A DNA stretch of 64,000 nucleotides, from NCBI RefSeq assembly GCF_000422585.1, contig NZ_AUGI01000037.1:18734-82733 (forward strand), in the 5' to 3' direction. Position numbers and translations under genes: made by a program. Of the stretch, positions 1 through 7,741 are shown one piece after another (the first letter of the stretch is position 1; every line of letters begins with the position of its first letter). A model generated the notes under the pieces. That model was not told the DNA's origin. It saw only the letters and a list, made by a program, of their open reading frames with translations, and ran no database searches. This stretch comes from Hugenholtzia roseola DSM 9546. Its GTDB lineage: Bacteria; Bacteroidota; Bacteroidia; Cytophagales; Bernardetiaceae.

Positions 1-2
1 TA

Positions 3-554
3 GAAACCGTCATTTCTGGAAATTATCAAATAGATTCGCGCTCTTTGCTTCACTTTGAAGCCGACGAAGATATTTTTGAGGGGCAAAATTTAGCCATGAA
101 CGAACTTGCTATTCTCAAACGCGACAGTGCTTCTATGATTATTGTGCATACCTACATCGATGGCGAATACCTCAACTCTTATTGGGCTGATGGGCTGATT
201 GTTTCTACGCCTACGGGTTCGACGGGCTATTCGCTTAGTGTAGGCGGTCCTATTGTGTTGCCACAGTCTAATAATTTTATCATTGCGCCTGTGAGTCCGC
301 ACAATTTAAACGTGCGTCCGCTCATTGTACCTGATACCAGCGTGATTTCTTTTGAGATTGAGGGCAGAAGCAAAAACTTTTTGGTGTCCTTAGATTCGCG
401 CTCGCGAAAAGTGGAGGCAAATACACAAATGGCAATTCGCAAGTGCCACTATGAAGCCAAACTAATTCAATTAGGCGACAATAATTTTCTCAAAACGCTG
501 CGCTCGAAATTGAATTGGGGCATGGATATTCGCAATATTCAGACCCGCTATTGA
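3..554 (+). CDS. nadK: NAD kinase, C-terminal part (5' end outside window)
   Basis: NAD kinase phosphorylates NAD to NADP in the cytoplasm. The reading frame is open from the window edge, so the N-terminal GGDG nucleotide site lies upstream and is not seen. Visible family motifs are the conserved Asn-Glu pair in MNELAILKR and the glycine-rich NAD-binding segment STPTGSTGYSLSVGGPIV, followed by the usual beta-sandwich C-terminal domain. A TTG at 45 is simply an internal leucine codon, because the upstream codons also read as NadK-like sequence. The gene ends with TGA at 552-554 and faces the minus-strand accD gene, with a terminator hairpin between. The identification is secure; only the missing 5' part is uncertain. 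Confidence 0.95.
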   Translation, partial: ETVISGNYQIDSRSLLHFEADEDIFEGQNLAMNELAILKRDSASMIIVHTYIDGEYLNSYWADGLIVSTPTGSTGYSLSVGGPIVLPQSNNFIIAPVSPHNLNVRPLIVPDTSVISFEIEGRSKNFLVSLDSRSRKVEANTQMAIRKCHYEAKLIQLGDNNFLKTLRSKLNWGMDIRNIQTRY

Positions 555-654
555 TAAAAATGATAAAAGGGTGTTGTTGCAACGATAAAGTTTTAAATGC
601 ACCTCATTTCTATACGGCAGTGGTGTTAAATTCTAAAAAATAGGTGCAAATAAT

Positions 655-684
655 GTAGGGACAGGGGGCAATGCCTTGTCCTTT
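655..684 (+). repeat. Dispersed palindrome, GGACAAGG family, degenerate copy
   Basis: The copy begins GTAGGGACA, has a degenerate left arm and keeps an intact right arm TGCCTTGTCC. It shares the GTAGGGACA lead and the right arm with the copies near 3214, 57021, 58970 and 63906. It lies in non-coding DNA. Confidence 0.7.
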
Positions 685-744
685 GTGAGAGGCTTCTATT
701 CGGCAGGCAAATCGAAAAAATCGAAAAAAATCAAGAAAATAGAA

Positions 745-781
745 AAAACCTAAGCAAACTATGCAGGGCTGCTTAGGTTTT
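745..781. terminator. Bidirectional hairpin terminator between nadK and accD
   Basis: Twelve-base arms AAAACCTAAGCA (745-756) and TGCTTAGGTTTT (770-781) form a stem with a 13-base loop and a T tract on either strand. It sits between two converging genes and can serve both. Confidence 0.75.
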
Positions 782-843
782 GAGGCGTGTTTAAATACTT
801 TTTGAAAGCCTTTTAAAACTTTTAGAAAAGAGAACGAGGGCGG

Positions 844-898
844 CTTAGGACTGATGGTTAGGGTCTGCTGCTTAGGGTCTGATTCTTAGGGTCTGATA
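844..898. repeat. Short tandem repeat at the 3' end of accD
   Basis: About four imperfect copies of a ~14-base unit CTTAGGGTCTGAT start near 844, 858, 871 and 886. The last copy overlaps the accD stop codon (886-888, minus strand), so the repeat begins in the 3' untranslated region and reaches the final codons. Confidence 0.75.
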
Positions 899-1725
899 GT
901 TTTGAGCAACAGAGCCAATTTTTGTTTCAGTTCGCGCCTATCTACAATAAAATCTAAAAAGCCATGTTCTAAGACAAATTCCGCCGTTTGAAAGCCTTTG
1001 GGCAAATCTTTGCCGATAGTTTCGCGAATCACGCGCGGACCTGCAAAGCCGATAAGGGCTTCGGGTTCGGCAATGTTGAAGTCGCCCAACATGGCGTAGG
1101 AAGCCGTAACGCCTCCTGTTGTAGGATTGGTTAGGAGCGAGATATAGGGCAATTTGGCATCAGAAAGAAGGGCTAATTTGGCAGAGGTCTTTGCCATTTG
1201 CATAAGGGAGTAGCCTGCTTCCATCATGCGTGCGCCGCCCGATTGTGAGATGATAAGGAGCGGCATTTTATTTTCCAAACAAAAATCTATCGCCAAGCTA
1301 ATTTTTTCGCCTACTACTGACCCCATCGAGCCACCGATAAACTTAAAATTCATACAACAGACCACTAAATCCTGCCCTTCTATCTTGCCATAAGCCGAAG
1401 AAAGGGCATCATTGAAGCCTGTACTTTTTTTGGCACTTTGCAGACGCGCGGTATAGGGTTTGGTGTCGTAAAATTGCAGTGGGTCGAGGGCGCAAAGGTC
1501 GGCGTTGAGTTCGGTGTAGGTATTGTCGTCAAAAAGTATAGAAAAATATTCTTTCGAGCCAATGGCAACGTGATAGCCGTCGTCGGGGCAGACCCAAGCG
1601 TTTTGCGCCAATTCCTTTTTGAGGATAATCTTGCCGCTGGGCGTTTTGAACCACATATCGGGCGAATCGCGCTTTTCTGTGGTTGGGGTCGTGATGTTTT
1701 TATCTTTTCTTTGAAACCAAGCCAT
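886..1725 (-). CDS. accD: Acetyl-CoA carboxylase carboxyltransferase subunit beta
   Basis: AccD pairs with AccA to move the carboxyl group from carboxybiotin to acetyl-CoA, the first step of fatty acid synthesis. The 279-residue length and the crotonase-type core ([48 protein letters not shown]) are typical. The N-terminal zinc ribbon is unusual. At the positions of the four E. coli zinc ligands this protein has Thr/Pro/Ser/Gly around residues 28-31 and only one cysteine, in the VCPDDGYH segment at C46, so three of four ligands are missing. The start at 1725 gives the usual MAWFQR-type N-terminus. Assignment is firm; whether the ribbon folds without zinc is unknown. Confidence 0.96.
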   Translation of the reverse strand: MAWFQRKDKNITTPTTEKRDSPDMWFKTPSGKIILKKELAQNAWVCPDDGYHVAIGSKEYFSILFDDNTYTELNADLCALDPLQFYDTKPYTARLQSAKKSTGFNDALSSAYGKIEGQDLVVCCMNFKFIGGSMGSVVGEKISLAIDFCLENKMPLLIISQSGGARMMEAGYSLMQMAKTSAKLALLSDAKLPYISLLTNPTTGGVTASYAMLGDFNIAEPEALIGFAGPRVIRETIGKDLPKGFQTAEFVLEHGFLDFIVDRRELKQKLALLLKTIRP

Positions 1726-1780
1726 ATTGTTACTGAGTTTTCACAGTCCTACAAAGTCCAAAGAGGTTGTTTTTTCCAAA

Positions 1781-1815
1781 CCCTAAGCGTTTTTGAAGAC
1801 GCTTAGGGCTTTTTT
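1781..1815 (+). terminator. Hairpin between fbaB and accD, with T tract on the plus strand
   Basis: Arms CCCTAAGCGT (1781-1790) and ACGCTTAGGG (1799-1808) enclose an eight-base loop and are followed on the plus strand by CTTTTTT. On the minus strand, where the flanking genes lie, the run after the stem is TTTGG, which makes a poorer terminator. Confidence 0.55.
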
Positions 1816-1836
1816 GCAGGGCTGATATTTTGGAAA

Positions 1837-2913
1837 TTAAGCTATCGTAATTTCAGGATTTAGATACACGTCTTGAATGGCGTTGAGCAGCTCGATGCCG
1901 TCTGCTAAGGGCTTTTGGAAGGCTTTTCTACCTGAAATCAAGCCCATGCCACCTGCGCGTTTGTTGATAACGGCAGTCTTGACGGCTTCTGCCAAATCTG
2001 ACGCGCCCGACGAAGCACCACCAGAATTGATAAGTCCGATTCTGCCCATGTACGAATTGGCTACTTGGTAGCGACATAGGTCGATGGGGTTTTCGGAGGT
2101 AAGTTCTGAATAGACCTTTTTGTGGGTCTTGCCAAAATTGAGGGCATTGTAGCCGCCATTATTTTCGGGGAGCTTTTGCTTGACGATGTCGGCTTGAATG
2201 GTAGAGCCTATGTGGTTTGCCTGCCCTGTTAGGTCTGCCGCCACGTGATAATCTACGCCATCTTTTTTAAAGGCGTTGTTGCGTGTATAGCACCAAAGAA
2301 TGGTTGCCATGCCCAGCTCATGCGCACGCTCGAAGGCGGCAGCCACTTCTTGTATTTGTCGGGTAGCCTCGTCTGAACCAAAATAAATTGTTGCGCCTAC
2401 GGCTACTGCGCCCAAGTTCCATGCATCTTCAACAGAGCCAAACATGACTTGGTCGAATTTGTTGGGATAGGTGAGCAGTTCGTTGTGGTTGATTTTTACG
2501 ATAAAAGGAATCTTATGTGCATACTTGCGTGCGATGATGCCCAAATTGCCAAAAGTAGTGGCTACGGCGTTGCAACCGCCTTCGATGGCTAATCTGACGA
2601 TATTTTCGGGGTCGAAATAGTCTGGATTGGGCGCAAAAGACGCGCCTGCGGAATGTTCTAAGCCTTGGTCTACGGGTAGGATAGAAACATAGCCTGTGCC
2701 TGCCAAACGCCCTGTGTTATAGATTTGTGCCAAACTCCTCAAAACCTGTGGGTTGCGGTTCGAAACCCCAAATACTTGGTCTATAAAGTTGGGATTGGGC
2801 AAATGCAAACGCTCTTTGGAGATGGTAGTAGAAACGTGTTGGAGCAAAAGTTCTGCTTCGCTGCCGAGCCATTCGGCTACCTTACTGGTGCTAATTTGAT
2901 GGGTATGTGCCAT
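1837..2913 (-). CDS. fbaB: Class I fructose-bisphosphate aldolase (FbaB/DhnA type)
   Basis: This enzyme interconverts fructose 1,6-bisphosphate with glyceraldehyde 3-phosphate and dihydroxyacetone phosphate, through a Schiff base and without metal. The 358-residue chain shows the DhnA-family pattern: [16 protein letters not shown] near residue 80, the substrate segment [24 protein letters not shown], and a C-terminal phosphate-binding INSGGASSG motif. I start at the ATG at 2913 rather than the TTG three codons upstream. A TATCTTTG box on the minus strand at 3005-3012 lies ~90 bp upstream. The gene reads toward accD but the two are separated by ~110 bp with a hairpin, so co-transcription is uncertain. 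Confidence 0.93.
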   Translation of the reverse strand: MAHTHQISTSKVAEWLGSEAELLLQHVSTTISKERLHLPNPNFIDQVFGVSNRNPQVLRSLAQIYNTGRLAGTGYVSILPVDQGLEHSAGASFAPNPDYFDPENIVRLAIEGGCNAVATTFGNLGIIARKYAHKIPFIVKINHNELLTYPNKFDQVMFGSVEDAWNLGAVAVGATIYFGSDEATRQIQEVAAAFERAHELGMATILWCYTRNNAFKKDGVDYHVAADLTGQANHIGSTIQADIVKQKLPENNGGYNALNFGKTHKKVYSELTSENPIDLCRYQVANSYMGRIGLINSGGASSGASDLAEAVKTAVINKRAGGMGLISGRKAFQKPLADGIELLNAIQDVYLNPEITIA

Positions 2914-3004
2914 ATTTTGCAAGAAGTATGCGATAAGATGGGTGAGAAATGAACGGCTTTACTACAAAGTCTTAAAAATAAGACCTTGTGCCTTCAAAAC
3001 GCTG

Positions 3005-3012
3005 CAAAGATA
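3005..3012 (-). promoter_or_regulatory. Probable -7 box of fbaB promoter
   Basis: On the minus strand this reads TATCTTTG, matching the Bacteroidota TAnnTTTG box, ~92 bp upstream of the fbaB ATG. No clear TTTG -33 box was seen. Confidence 0.45.
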
Positions 3013-3083
3013 ACCATTTTTTAAAAAAAGCATAACCAGCGGTGAGGCAAATCCTGAAATGCGCCTATCTCAAAGCCTCGTTA

Positions 3084-3109
3084 TGTGCGAAGTTGGAGCT
3101 TCGCGCTAC
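3084..3109 (+). repeat. Partial copy of GTAGC...GCTAC palindrome
   Basis: The segment keeps the inner stem around GCGAAG / CTTCGCGC and the right outer arm GCTAC, but the left end has decayed. Confidence 0.6.
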
Positions 3110-3121
3110 AATTAGAAAAAC

Positions 3122-3154
3122 CGTCGGCGAGGGCTAACAGCCTCGCCGACGGTT
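3122..3154. repeat. GTCGGCGAG inverted repeat
   Basis: Arms CCGTCGGCGAG and CTCGCCGACGG form a strong GC-rich stem with a loop of about ten bases. A half-copy, CTCGCCGACGG, recurs at 3201-3211 next to the palindrome ending at 3197, which suggests the elements were copied together. Confidence 0.7.
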
Positions 3155-3164
3155 GCATTGCCAA

Positions 3165-3197
3165 GTAGCTACGCGCGAAGCTGGAGCTTCGTGCTAC
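3165..3197 (+). repeat. GTAGC...GCTAC palindromic repeat, copy 2
   Basis: A 33-base element has outer arms GTAGC / GCTAC and an inner stem GCGAAGCT / AGCTTCG. It is nearly identical to the copy at 3353-3385. Confidence 0.8.
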
Positions 3198-3213
3198 AGC
3201 CTCGCCGACGGTT

Positions 3214-3240
3214 GTAGGGACAAGGTATTGCCTTGTCCGC
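3214..3240 (+). repeat. Dispersed palindrome, GGACAAGG family
   Basis: The copy begins GTAGGGACAAGG and continues with right arm TGCCTTGTCC, then GC. It is the same element as at 63906-63932, with one substitution in the centre. Confidence 0.8.
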
Positions 3241-3352
3241 AGTGCGATTGAAATAAAAGAGGATTTTTAGACCCAGAATAGGATTTTTACCAAATTTTAT
3301 TTTGTTTCTAATTTGACAAATCAAGATTTTTTTCAGAGCTTAACATTATTAA

Positions 3353-3385
3353 GTAGCTACGCGCGAAGCTGGAACTTCGCGCTAC
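3353..3385 (+). repeat. GTAGC...GCTAC palindromic repeat, copy 3, just after greA
   Basis: Outer arms GTAGC / GCTAC and inner stem GCGCGAAG / CTTCGCGC make a strong hairpin that begins eight bases past the greA stop. It may double as the greA transcript end, although no good T tract follows on the minus strand. Confidence 0.75.
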
Positions 3386-3392
3386 TTTACGA

Positions 3393-3866
3393 TTAGCGGC
3401 TAATGTCCAAGACCTCGAAGTAGAGTTTGCCTTTGGGAGCTTCAATTTCGGCTACTTCGCCGATTTTTTTACCCAATAATCCTTTTCCGAAAGGCGATAA
3501 AACCGAAATTTTATTCTGTTTCAAATCCGCTTCTTCCTCTGCTACCAAAATATATTCCATCTCCATCTTTTTATTGACGGTATTGCGAATCCTGACCTTT
3601 GAAAGAATAGAAACGCGCGAAGTATCAATCTGCGACTCATCTAAGATGCGTGCATTGCTTAAAATATGCTCTAATTTTGAAATTTTAAGTTCCAACATGC
3701 CCTGTGCATCTTTGGCAGCGTCGTACTCGGCGTTTTCTTTCAAGTCGCCTTTTTCGCGTGCCTCCGCAATTTGTGACGCAATTTCGATGCGCCCTTTGGT
3801 TTTGAGTGTATGCAATTCTTGTTTGAGTTCTTCGAATTTTTCGGGAGTGAAATAAGATACAGACAT
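3393..3866 (-). CDS. greA: Transcription elongation factor GreA
   Basis: GreA enters the secondary channel of RNA polymerase and stimulates cleavage of backtracked RNA. The 157-residue protein has an N-terminal coiled-coil hairpin (residues ~1-75) whose tip GDLKENAEY carries the catalytic acidic pair D41 and E44, followed by the FKBP-like C-terminal domain with SPFGKGLLGKKIGE. Length and motifs are standard. The ATG at 3866 gives a normal N-terminus. Upstream lies ~510 bp of apparently non-coding DNA with a promoter-like pair near 4296-4327; downstream is a palindromic repeat. Confidence 0.97.
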   Translation of the reverse strand: MSVSYFTPEKFEELKQELHTLKTKGRIEIASQIAEAREKGDLKENAEYDAAKDAQGMLELKISKLEHILSNARILDESQIDTSRVSILSKVRIRNTVNKKMEMEYILVAEEEADLKQNKISVLSPFGKGLLGKKIGEVAEIEAPKGKLYFEVLDISR

Positions 3867-4377
3867 ATTCTTATTTTTTTAGTGGTTTTTAATGATTTTG
3901 AGAAATAGCAAGAAAGCCTTTCTATCAGAAAGAAGTGCTTATCTAACTAATTTTTTTTTGATATAGAATCTAACTACATAGATGCAAAAAAGACAAAAAA
4001 GAACACACCAAATGCGCCAAGGAGCAACTTTCAGATTTTGAAAACTTTAGACAAGGGCTAAAATTAAGGACTAAGATTAGGCAGGGACTAAAATTTCAAG
4101 AAGAAGAAAGATAAGGCGTTTGGTGTCAGCGGTTCGTATTCTGTAATAAAGCGAAAACGAGCGCGGATTTTAAAGCATTTTTAAAATCGCGTTCGCCTTT
4201 GGTAGCTAAACTGCTAATAAAACGGAAAATAAGACGGTAAAGTTCGCACCAAAAAGCAAGAAGGAAAAAGAAAACGGGTGCGAAATTGTAAAACACAAAG
4301 GTACAACATTTTAGACAACCAGCCAAATGCAGCGGCATAAATTTAGAGGAAGTTTTCTACCCTCGCGCGGCATCGGG
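3867..4377. other. Intergenic region upstream of greA
   Basis: No convincing gene is present. A 70-codon minus-strand frame (4126-4338) has no recognisable features and is cut by a promoter-like pair at 4296-4327. The region may be a long greA leader. Confidence 0.55.
4296..4327 (-). promoter_or_regulatory. Promoter-like pair TTTG-N20-TACCTTTG on minus strand
   Basis: Minus-strand TACCTTTG at 4303-4296 is preceded 20 bases upstream by TTTG at 4327-4324, close to the Bacteroidota consensus. Transcription would run ~430 bases before reaching greA. Confidence 0.45.
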
Positions 4378-5319
4378 TTAGTCTAAAATGGCAGGGGCAT
4401 ATTTGGGTACTACCAAAAAGAAGCCATCTTGCCCTTCTTTCTGATAGAGCGGCATGAGCAGGTAGGCATCAAGGGGGGCGCGAATTTCACCGCGCTTGTC
4501 TTGTGCCAATAATTCACCTTTTTCTACAAATTGGAAATTGACAAAGCCTGCACGCATACAGAAGTCATCACCCTGTTCTACTCGATGTACCATAAAAAAG
4601 TCTAATTCTTGTGCTAATTTTTTTCGCTCCAAATAAGACTTTAATTGTGCCTTTTCTTCTACTTCTTTCGGTATCAAGTGGCTTTCTACCATACCCAAAG
4701 CGGCTAAGATGCGCCAAATTCCTGCTGCAATGTCGTAAATGGCTTGTTCGCTACCTGTCTGACCTGCTTCGAAGGCGAAAGTTTCGTATCCCTGCTCACT
4801 CATAAAACCCATAGAAGTTCCTGCCAAGCCGCGCGTAAGCCCATGAATGATAGGGACATCTAATTTTTTTAGTAGGGCAAGGTCGGAAGTGGGGGTAGAA
4901 ATGGCAAAGATGCCGTCGGGTGCAGAGGTAGTGTGAAGGTCGATAAAGACGCGCCTACGATAGCGATTGGCTTGGGTGTATTTTTGTAGGGTCTGATAAA
5001 TTTCTTTGAGTTGGAATAAATCGCCATCTTGTTCGGTGTAGGTATCGATGTTTTCCAAATATTGGGGTTGCCATAGACGGTTGAGGTCTTGCCTTAGATA
5101 GCGTTTGCCTAAGCGCAGGGCTTCCAAATTGCCTGCCAACGCCAAAAGATGCCCTTTGAGTGGGATTTTCAGCCTTTGTATCGTACTTACGACACTTTCC
5201 AAGCCCAAATAGCCCGCCTTTTCGTTGCCATGCAAACTGCCCAATAGGATAAGTTCTACTTCTTGGTCAGGATTTCTACTTGCTGCATTTATATCTGCGA
5301 TGATGCGTTTATATTCCAT
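4378..5319 (-). CDS. Succinylglutamate desuccinylase/aspartoacylase family zinc hydrolase
   Basis: The 313-residue protein belongs to the AstE/AspA branch of M14-like zinc carboxypeptidases, which cleave N-acyl amino acids or related amides. Visible motifs are the zinc-binding LLGSLHGNEKAG (His and Glu ligands) near residue 30, the third ligand in FIDLHTTSAPDG near residue 125, and the catalytic glutamate segment TFAFEAGQTGSE near residue 180. I start at the ATG at 5319 rather than a TTG nine bases upstream. The exact substrate cannot be read from sequence. The gene stands alone, with its own ~220-bp upstream gap. Confidence 0.85.
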   Translation of the reverse strand: MEYKRIIADINAASRNPDQEVELILLGSLHGNEKAGYLGLESVVSTIQRLKIPLKGHLLALAGNLEALRLGKRYLRQDLNRLWQPQYLENIDTYTEQDGDLFQLKEIYQTLQKYTQANRYRRRVFIDLHTTSAPDGIFAISTPTSDLALLKKLDVPIIHGLTRGLAGTSMGFMSEQGYETFAFEAGQTGSEQAIYDIAAGIWRILAALGMVESHLIPKEVEEKAQLKSYLERKKLAQELDFFMVHRVEQGDDFCMRAGFVNFQFVEKGELLAQDKRGEIRAPLDAYLLMPLYQKEGQDGFFLVVPKYAPAILD

Positions 5320-5419
5320 GTCAAGCAAATTTTGTATCTTTATTTATACGAAAAATAGCATAAGAGAACAAACAAGGATTGCATTTTAGCACAAACAATT
5401 TAGCGCAAATAATAAAGAA

Positions 5420-5476
5420 CTTTGGTCTGCACCGCTACCCTGATTTTTGTGTGGGGGAGTTTGGTACAGACCAAAG
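5420..5476 (-). terminator. Long-loop inverted repeat downstream of the DUF349 gene
   Basis: Arms CTTTGGTCTG (5420-5429) and CAGACCAAAG (5467-5476) are perfect ten-base complements separated by 37 bases. On the minus strand the stem is followed by a T-rich stretch, so it may terminate the DUF349 transcript; the long loop makes this tentative. Confidence 0.4.
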
Positions 5477-5538
5477 CCTATTTTAGCTTACTTGCGCCTA
5501 TTTTTTGATAGTTTTGATAGCACTATCTAAGCCTTCAC

Positions 5539-7488
5539 CTAAGCCTCCGAAGGGGTGTCGGTGGCTCTATTGGCTTCTTTATCGGCTTGGATAGCCTGTT
5601 CTATCACCTGCAATTCCTTTTGAATGTCCTTGATTTGGGCTTGTGCTGCCTGAATCTTGGTATCAAATTCGGCGCGTAGTTTATCTGCCGTTTTAGAGGC
5701 GGCAAAAAATTCGAGGTTGTTGCGCCAAAGCTGAATATCGTTTTCTATGGCACTGATTTTGGTGCGTAGGGTGCGCTCTTTGTTTCTCAACTGCTTGATA
5801 GCCAAAGGGTTATCGCCAATAGATTTGAGAGCTAATTCGGTCTGTATGGCATTTTGCGCTTCACTATCCAATCCAGAGGCAGCCAAAAACGCTTTGATAG
5901 CCTTTTCAAAACGCTCCTGAATGTTGCGGATTTGGTTGGCAGGCACAAAACCGATTTTATTAAAATCGTGATAATGGGCTTTTAGCGTTTCCACTTCTTG
6001 GCTATTGGCAGCGGCAAGGCTTTCGAGTTGTTCGCAAATGGCTTGTTTTTTCGCCAAATTCTTATCCCATTCTGCGGCTTGCAAGTTTTTGCGGTTGCGT
6101 TTGCGCTCGAAGAAGTAATCTACGGCGGTTTTAAATTCCTGATAGAGGCTCTCTTTAAACTTTTCAGGAACGCTACCTACTTCGCGCCACTGGTTCTGCA
6201 AATCTTTAAGCAAAGAAGCCGTATTTTCCCAATCATCACTTTCTTTTAGCTCATTGGCACGCGCAATGAGGGCTTGCTTCTGCTCTAAATTCTTCTGACG
6301 CTCGGCATCTACTTTTTCAAAGAACTGCGTTTTGGCGCGGAAAAAGTCTTTAAAGTTTTTCCAAAATTGTTTGTTCAAATCTTTGGCTACTTCGCGTGGA
6401 GCTGCCCCGATACTATCCCACTGCTTTTGCAGTTCGAGGATTTCGCGCGTCTTTTCGTTCCACTCTTTAAAGGAATCTGACTGAAACCCTACGAAGGCTT
6501 CCACTTGCAAACAAAGTGCTTGTTTTGCCTCCATGTTTGCCTGTCTTTCTGCGCGATAGGCTTCGTCTTCGCTGCGTTTTTTGGCAAATAAGGCATCAGC
6601 GATGTCTTTGAGTTGCTGCCAAAGTGCCTCGCTTTCCTCTTTGGGCGCACGTCCGATACGGCGATATTCTTCGTTTAGGGCTTTAAATTCCTCGATGGCT
6701 TTTCGCGTATTGGGGTTCTGTGCAATTTCCTGCGCTCTTTCTATAAGGGCTTTTTTTGCACTCAAATTGCGCTGCCTATCTAAGGCAATGAGTTCGCGCT
6801 CCTGTGCTTTTTTGCTAAAAAATTGGTCTAAAAGTGCGCGATAGTTGCGGTAAAGTTCTTCCGATTGAGCGGCAGGCACGCCGCCGATTTCTTTAAAGCG
6901 CGTTTGTAGGGCTTTAAGTGCCTCTAAGTCGGTTTTGATAGAATTACCAGACCCCTCGATAAGGGTTCTGATTTGCTCTAAAATGGCTTTCTTTTCTACC
7001 AAATTTCGCTGTTTGCGCTTTTCTATGCCTTCGTAATAGGCTTTTTTGGCATCTCGCAACGCCTTGTAGTGGTTGCTTAGTTCGCGCGAAAGGGTATCGC
7101 GTTGGAACTCAAAGCCTTCTTTTTCTTCTTCACTTTGGGCTTGTGCCTCATATTTAAGGCGTGCTTCTTCGCGCTCTGCCTCGTCTAAGGTGCGCATGCG
7201 GTTGCGAAGCTGGGTATAAAGTGCCTCTGCTGCTTTAAAATTGAATCGCTCGTCGCTTAGGTGGGATTGCACCTGACGGCTTCGCTCCAAAAGGGTCTCT
7301 TTTGTAGCCTCTGTAAAATCAGTAAGTTCCAACCATTCGGGCAGCGGAGCGGCTTCTGGGGGCGTTTGCAAATCAGAAGTGTCCGTTGCTTGTGCCGCGT
7401 CGGTGGTAGTGGCAGGCTCGGCTGCATTTTCTACCGTTTGTGGCAACTCGTTTTCAGCATCGGGATTCAAAGGGCGGTCTGTCATCAT
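5539..7488 (-). CDS. DUF349 repeat protein
   Basis: The 649-residue, charged, mostly helical protein has at least five DUF349-type repeats. Each contains an IG-x-x-P turn (IGGVP, IGRAP, IGAAP, VGSVP, IGFVP) followed by an aromatic FF or FW helix and a basic linker of the K-Q-A-L type. An acidic Thr/Ala-rich N-terminus precedes them and a coiled coil follows. DUF349 proteins are common in Bacteroidota, but I know of no established function. A frame extending upstream to 7668 has an implausible basic, hydrophobic lead, so I use the tandem ATGs at 7488/7485. A TAAATTTG box at 7688-7695 (minus) is a likely promoter. Confidence 0.85.
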   Translation of the reverse strand: MMTDRPLNPDAENELPQTVENAAEPATTTDAAQATDTSDLQTPPEAAPLPEWLELTDFTEATKETLLERSRQVQSHLSDERFNFKAAEALYTQLRNRMRTLDEAEREEARLKYEAQAQSEEEKEGFEFQRDTLSRELSNHYKALRDAKKAYYEGIEKRKQRNLVEKKAILEQIRTLIEGSGNSIKTDLEALKALQTRFKEIGGVPAAQSEELYRNYRALLDQFFSKKAQERELIALDRQRNLSAKKALIERAQEIAQNPNTRKAIEEFKALNEEYRRIGRAPKEESEALWQQLKDIADALFAKKRSEDEAYRAERQANMEAKQALCLQVEAFVGFQSDSFKEWNEKTREILELQKQWDSIGAAPREVAKDLNKQFWKNFKDFFRAKTQFFEKVDAERQKNLEQKQALIARANELKESDDWENTASLLKDLQNQWREVGSVPEKFKESLYQEFKTAVDYFFERKRNRKNLQAAEWDKNLAKKQAICEQLESLAAANSQEVETLKAHYHDFNKIGFVPANQIRNIQERFEKAIKAFLAASGLDSEAQNAIQTELALKSIGDNPLAIKQLRNKERTLRTKISAIENDIQLWRNNLEFFAASKTADKLRAEFDTKIQAAQAQIKDIQKELQVIEQAIQADKEANRATDTPSEA

Positions 7489-7687
7489 AAATTTCCTTTT
7501 AGGGATACGTAAGTGGTATAAAAAAGCGTCGGGTACGGGTGAAACGGTAGGAAGCGGTGAGATGATAAAGACGGGAAAGAACGCAATTCGCACAAAAAAC
7601 AACAAGCGTCGCTTTTTAAGTCTTTCAATATAACCGTTCCTCCTATGTTTTGGTTTGCGAAAGCACAAAGAAGAAAGTCTTTTGTGG

Positions 7688-7695
7688 CAAATTTA
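7688..7695 (-). promoter_or_regulatory. Possible -7 box upstream of the DUF349 gene
   Basis: The minus strand reads TAAATTTG, fitting TAnnTTTG, ~200 bp upstream of the chosen start. No clear -33 box was identified. Confidence 0.3.
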
Positions 7696-7741
7696 GCAAA
7701 AAAAAATGAAAAGGAAAGCCTTGTTTTGTATATAACATTTT

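Larger units (their letters stand above)
555..885. other. Intergenic region between nadK and accD
   Basis: No gene is seen in these ~330 bp. The region holds a degenerate copy of the dispersed GGACAAGG palindrome (655-684), a bidirectional terminator hairpin (745-781) and the start of a short tandem repeat (844-898) that runs into the end of accD. Confidence 0.7.
2914..3392. other. Repeat-rich intergenic region between greA and fbaB
   Basis: No gene is visible. The region carries three copies of a GTAGC...GCTAC palindrome (3084-3109 partial, 3165-3197, 3353-3385), a GTCGGCGAG hairpin with a half-copy (3122-3154, 3199-3213), one GGACAAGG palindrome (3214-3240) and the likely fbaB promoter at 3005-3012. 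Confidence 0.75.

Noticed and set aside
844..898. Telomere-like TTAGGG array
   Set aside because: The hexamer TTAGGG appears within a ~14-base unit and not as a hexamer array; it is an ordinary short tandem repeat.
1438..1806. 122-codon plus-strand frame opposite accD
   Set aside because: It is an antisense shadow of accD; accD has clear family motifs and this frame does not.
4126..4338. 70-codon minus-strand frame between greA and the aspartoacylase gene
   Set aside because: No family features, unusual Phe/Cys-rich sequence, and a promoter-like pair lies inside its start region.
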